A stretch of 64,000 nt of DNA from positions 186,001 through 250,000 of the forward strand of contig NZ_FRDK01000002.1 of assembly GCF_900143245.1 (NCBI RefSeq). Reading direction: 5' to 3'. The stretch's first letter is position 1. Each line of letters begins with the position of its first letter. The notes under the pieces are model-generated. The model was not told the DNA's origin. It worked only from the letters and a program-made list of their open reading frames with translations, and did no database searches. The DNA is from Flavobacterium fryxellicola (GTDB lineage Bacteria; Bacteroidota; Bacteroidia; Flavobacteriales; Flavobacteriaceae). This document shows, one piece after another, positions 62,889-64,000 of the stretch. The translations under genes were made by a program, and so were the position numbers.

Positions 62889-62983
62889 ATCAAAATTTCA
62901 CTTATTCAATAGTATTGCAATAATTTGCTACAGCAGAGTAGATTAAACTCTTTATTCCTGCATCGATGGATTTTTTTTGGAAA
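62889..62983 (+). ncRNA. second, diverged tracrRNA-like unit
   Basis: Starting at the shared AAAATTTC, this stretch aligns collinearly with the tracrRNA just upstream. A CAATAA at the nexus entry is followed by a short stem (TGC-TACA-GCA instead of GGC-TATAT-GCC), GAGT-AGATTAA-ACTC, then TTCCTGCATCG (tracrRNA: GTCCTGCTTCG), GATGGA and eight T. The anti-repeat part has drifted and no longer pairs well with the repeats of this array. No clear promoter was found, so it may be read through from the first copy or be silent. Confidence 0.65.
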
Positions 62984-63010
62984 TAATTTACACTTCTAAC
63001 CTCTAAACCC

Positions 63011-63090
63011 TAGCCCTGATGGCAGCGGCATCCTTTTTAGTTTGCTTTTTAGCAAACAAAAAGATACAGCGAACAGCAGGAAATGGCTCC
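63011..63090 (+). repeat. dispersed intergenic element, copy D
   Basis: It starts TAGCCCTGATGGCAGCGGCA, has a central GTTTGCT-TTTT-AGCAAAC hairpin and ends GAACAGCAGGAAATGGCTCC. The ends match copies A to C. Confidence 0.82.
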
Positions 63091-63206
63091 AAATGAAAAC
63101 ATTTTTGAACATAAAATGACTATTAATAATGGTTTTATTTTGTACTTTCATACTGCTTTAGTATCTTTCGCAATAGATATAAATACAAACCTTACACATT
63201 GAAAAA

Positions 63207-64000
63207 ATGTTAGAAGAAAAGAATGATAACCTGTCTCGTCAGGAAAACGAAGCAGATGGAAATTTAGAAAACAATGCGACGGCATCCGATCAGTCCCAAA
63301 AGGAACACCTTGAAGCAACGCCTGCAGCAGAACCAAGTGATATGCCAGCTGAAGATAACGCAGTTGTCCCTGATGAAGCCTCCTCCACTGATACTGCTAT
63401 GGAAACTAAAAACCAGAAGGCTCTAGATGCCATTACGGATACTAACGCAGAAGAAAGTGAAGACGAGACGCTTAAAGATCGTCATGAAATTTCTATGCAA
63501 GATTATGATACTTTATCCTTAGAACAACTTGTTGAGGAACTGAAAAACCTAGTTTCCAATGAAAAAGTAATGTCTTTTAAAGATCACATAGAAGACGTGA
63601 AAAAAGCATTCTTAGCAAAATACAACCACCTTATAGAAGAGAAGAAAGAGGAATTTCTTGCTGAAAACCAAGATCCTAATGAAGATTTTCACTATCACTC
63701 GCCATTAAAAACCCAATTTGATAAGTTCTATTCTCAATTCAGAGATACTAAAAATACTCATTTCAAGAGTTTACAAACCAATCTAAAAACAAATTTAGAG
63801 CATCGTTTGGCTATTGTTGAAGAAATAAAAGAGCTGATTAATCCACAAGAGAACATCAAAGATACCTTGAAACATTTTAATGATTTAAGAGAACGATGGA
63901 AGAATGCTGGTCCGATTCCTAAAGACAAATACAACCACGTATGGAACAATTTCCATTTTCATGTGGAAAATTTCTACGATTATTTACACTTAGACAGAGA
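63207..64000 (+). CDS. DUF349 domain protein, N-terminal part (cut by window edge)
   Basis: The frame opens at ATG 63207 and runs past the right edge; 264 codons are visible. A low-complexity acidic N-terminus (about residues 1-95, rich in Glu, Asp, Ala and Asn) precedes helical segments of the DUF349 type, for example FNDLRERWKNAGPIPKDKYN near residue 230. DUF349 proteins are long coiled-coil proteins of unknown function. The neighbouring dispersed element ends 116 bases before the start. Nothing links it to the cas genes. Confidence 0.85.
   Translation, partial: MLEEKNDNLSRQENEADGNLENNATASDQSQKEHLEATPAAEPSDMPAEDNAVVPDEASSTDTAMETKNQKALDAITDTNAEESEDETLKDRHEISMQDYDTLSLEQLVEELKNLVSNEKVMSFKDHIEDVKKAFLAKYNHLIEEKKEEFLAENQDPNEDFHYHSPLKTQFDKFYSQFRDTKNTHFKSLQTNLKTNLEHRLAIVEEIKELINPQENIKDTLKHFNDLRERWKNAGPIPKDKYNHVWNNFHFHVENFYDYLHLDR

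Larger units (their letters stand above)
62692..63206. other. 515-base intergenic region between cas9 and the DUF349 gene
   Basis: It contains the cas9 upstream region, the tracrRNA promoter and gene, a second tracrRNA-like unit and dispersed element copy D. No protein-coding frame is supported. Confidence 0.8.

Noticed and set aside
1-64000. tRNA, rRNA, insertion sequences, prophage or integrase genes
   Set aside because: None recognised by eye; a tRNA or covariance scan could still find a small one.

Overview
The window reads as a stretch of chromosome from a Flavobacterium-like member of the Bacteroidetes. The DNA is AT-rich, intergenic regions carry the Bacteroidetes -7 box TAnnTTTG (sometimes with a TTG 17-23 bases upstream), Shine-Dalgarno sequences are scarce, several genes start with TTG, and most proteins are recognisable flavobacterial types (DUF4293, OstA-like, MnmD, long-linker Rho, large Bacteroidetes-type Cas9). 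No tRNA, rRNA, insertion sequence or prophage was seen.

Positions 1-54683 are mostly housekeeping genes. 1-2300: a SulP anion transporter and a truncated beta-carbonic anhydrase, probably a bicarbonate uptake pair. 2429-3965: dps divergent from oxyR. 4339-6852: mnmD, ilvE and a MazG-like pyrophosphohydrolase. 7466-10148: an envelope or stress cluster with a membrane-anchored SRPBCC/GyrI-like fusion, an ECF sigma factor, a putative anti-sigma protein and a Spy-like periplasmic protein. 10221-12808: a YCF48-like lipoprotein and a secreted protein with eight 22-residue repeats. 12922-18727: kup, an RsmB-like methyltransferase, rho and DUF4293. 18890-24735: a LuxR-type response regulator and TPR histidine kinase, a phosphoesterase, truA and an MsbA-like exporter. 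25021-29562: lpd, an AraC-like sensor domain without HTH, and cysE-cysM. 29703-39796: an RluD-type synthase, PASTA protein, ddl, DUF421, coaD, phnA, a DEAD-box helicase, M14 peptidase, NUDIX and pyrE. 39977-47133: birA, then rsfS-ftsH and a tight run LUD-cdsA-psd-ACBP-sod. 47202-54683: a GH13 lipoprotein, OstA-like protein, class III aminotransferase, TPR protein and aroE.

Positions 54885-62983 hold a complete type II-C CRISPR-Cas locus with an unusual layout. cas1-cas2 point right, cas9 points left, and a 20-repeat array lies between them. The array is read leftward, by repeat orientation and by a terminator at its left end. A convincing tracrRNA gene with its own bipartite promoter lies divergently upstream of cas9. 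Five features are not typical: (1) Cas1 has Ala146 where the family has its catalytic Glu; (2) a second, diverged tracrRNA-like unit follows the first in tandem; (3) an inverted 12-base fragment of the repeat sits outside the array and can fold the first repeat of the pre-crRNA into a cis hairpin; (4) a 44-codon helical ORF lies 11 bases behind cas9; (5) a structured non-coding region lies between cas2 and the array. Together they suggest a system that can interfere but may not adapt, with extra RNA-level control. That interpretation is inference.

A family of dispersed intergenic elements, with conserved ends and variable hairpin centres, occurs at four clear sites and one degenerate one. After the last clear copy, the window ends inside a DUF349-domain gene.
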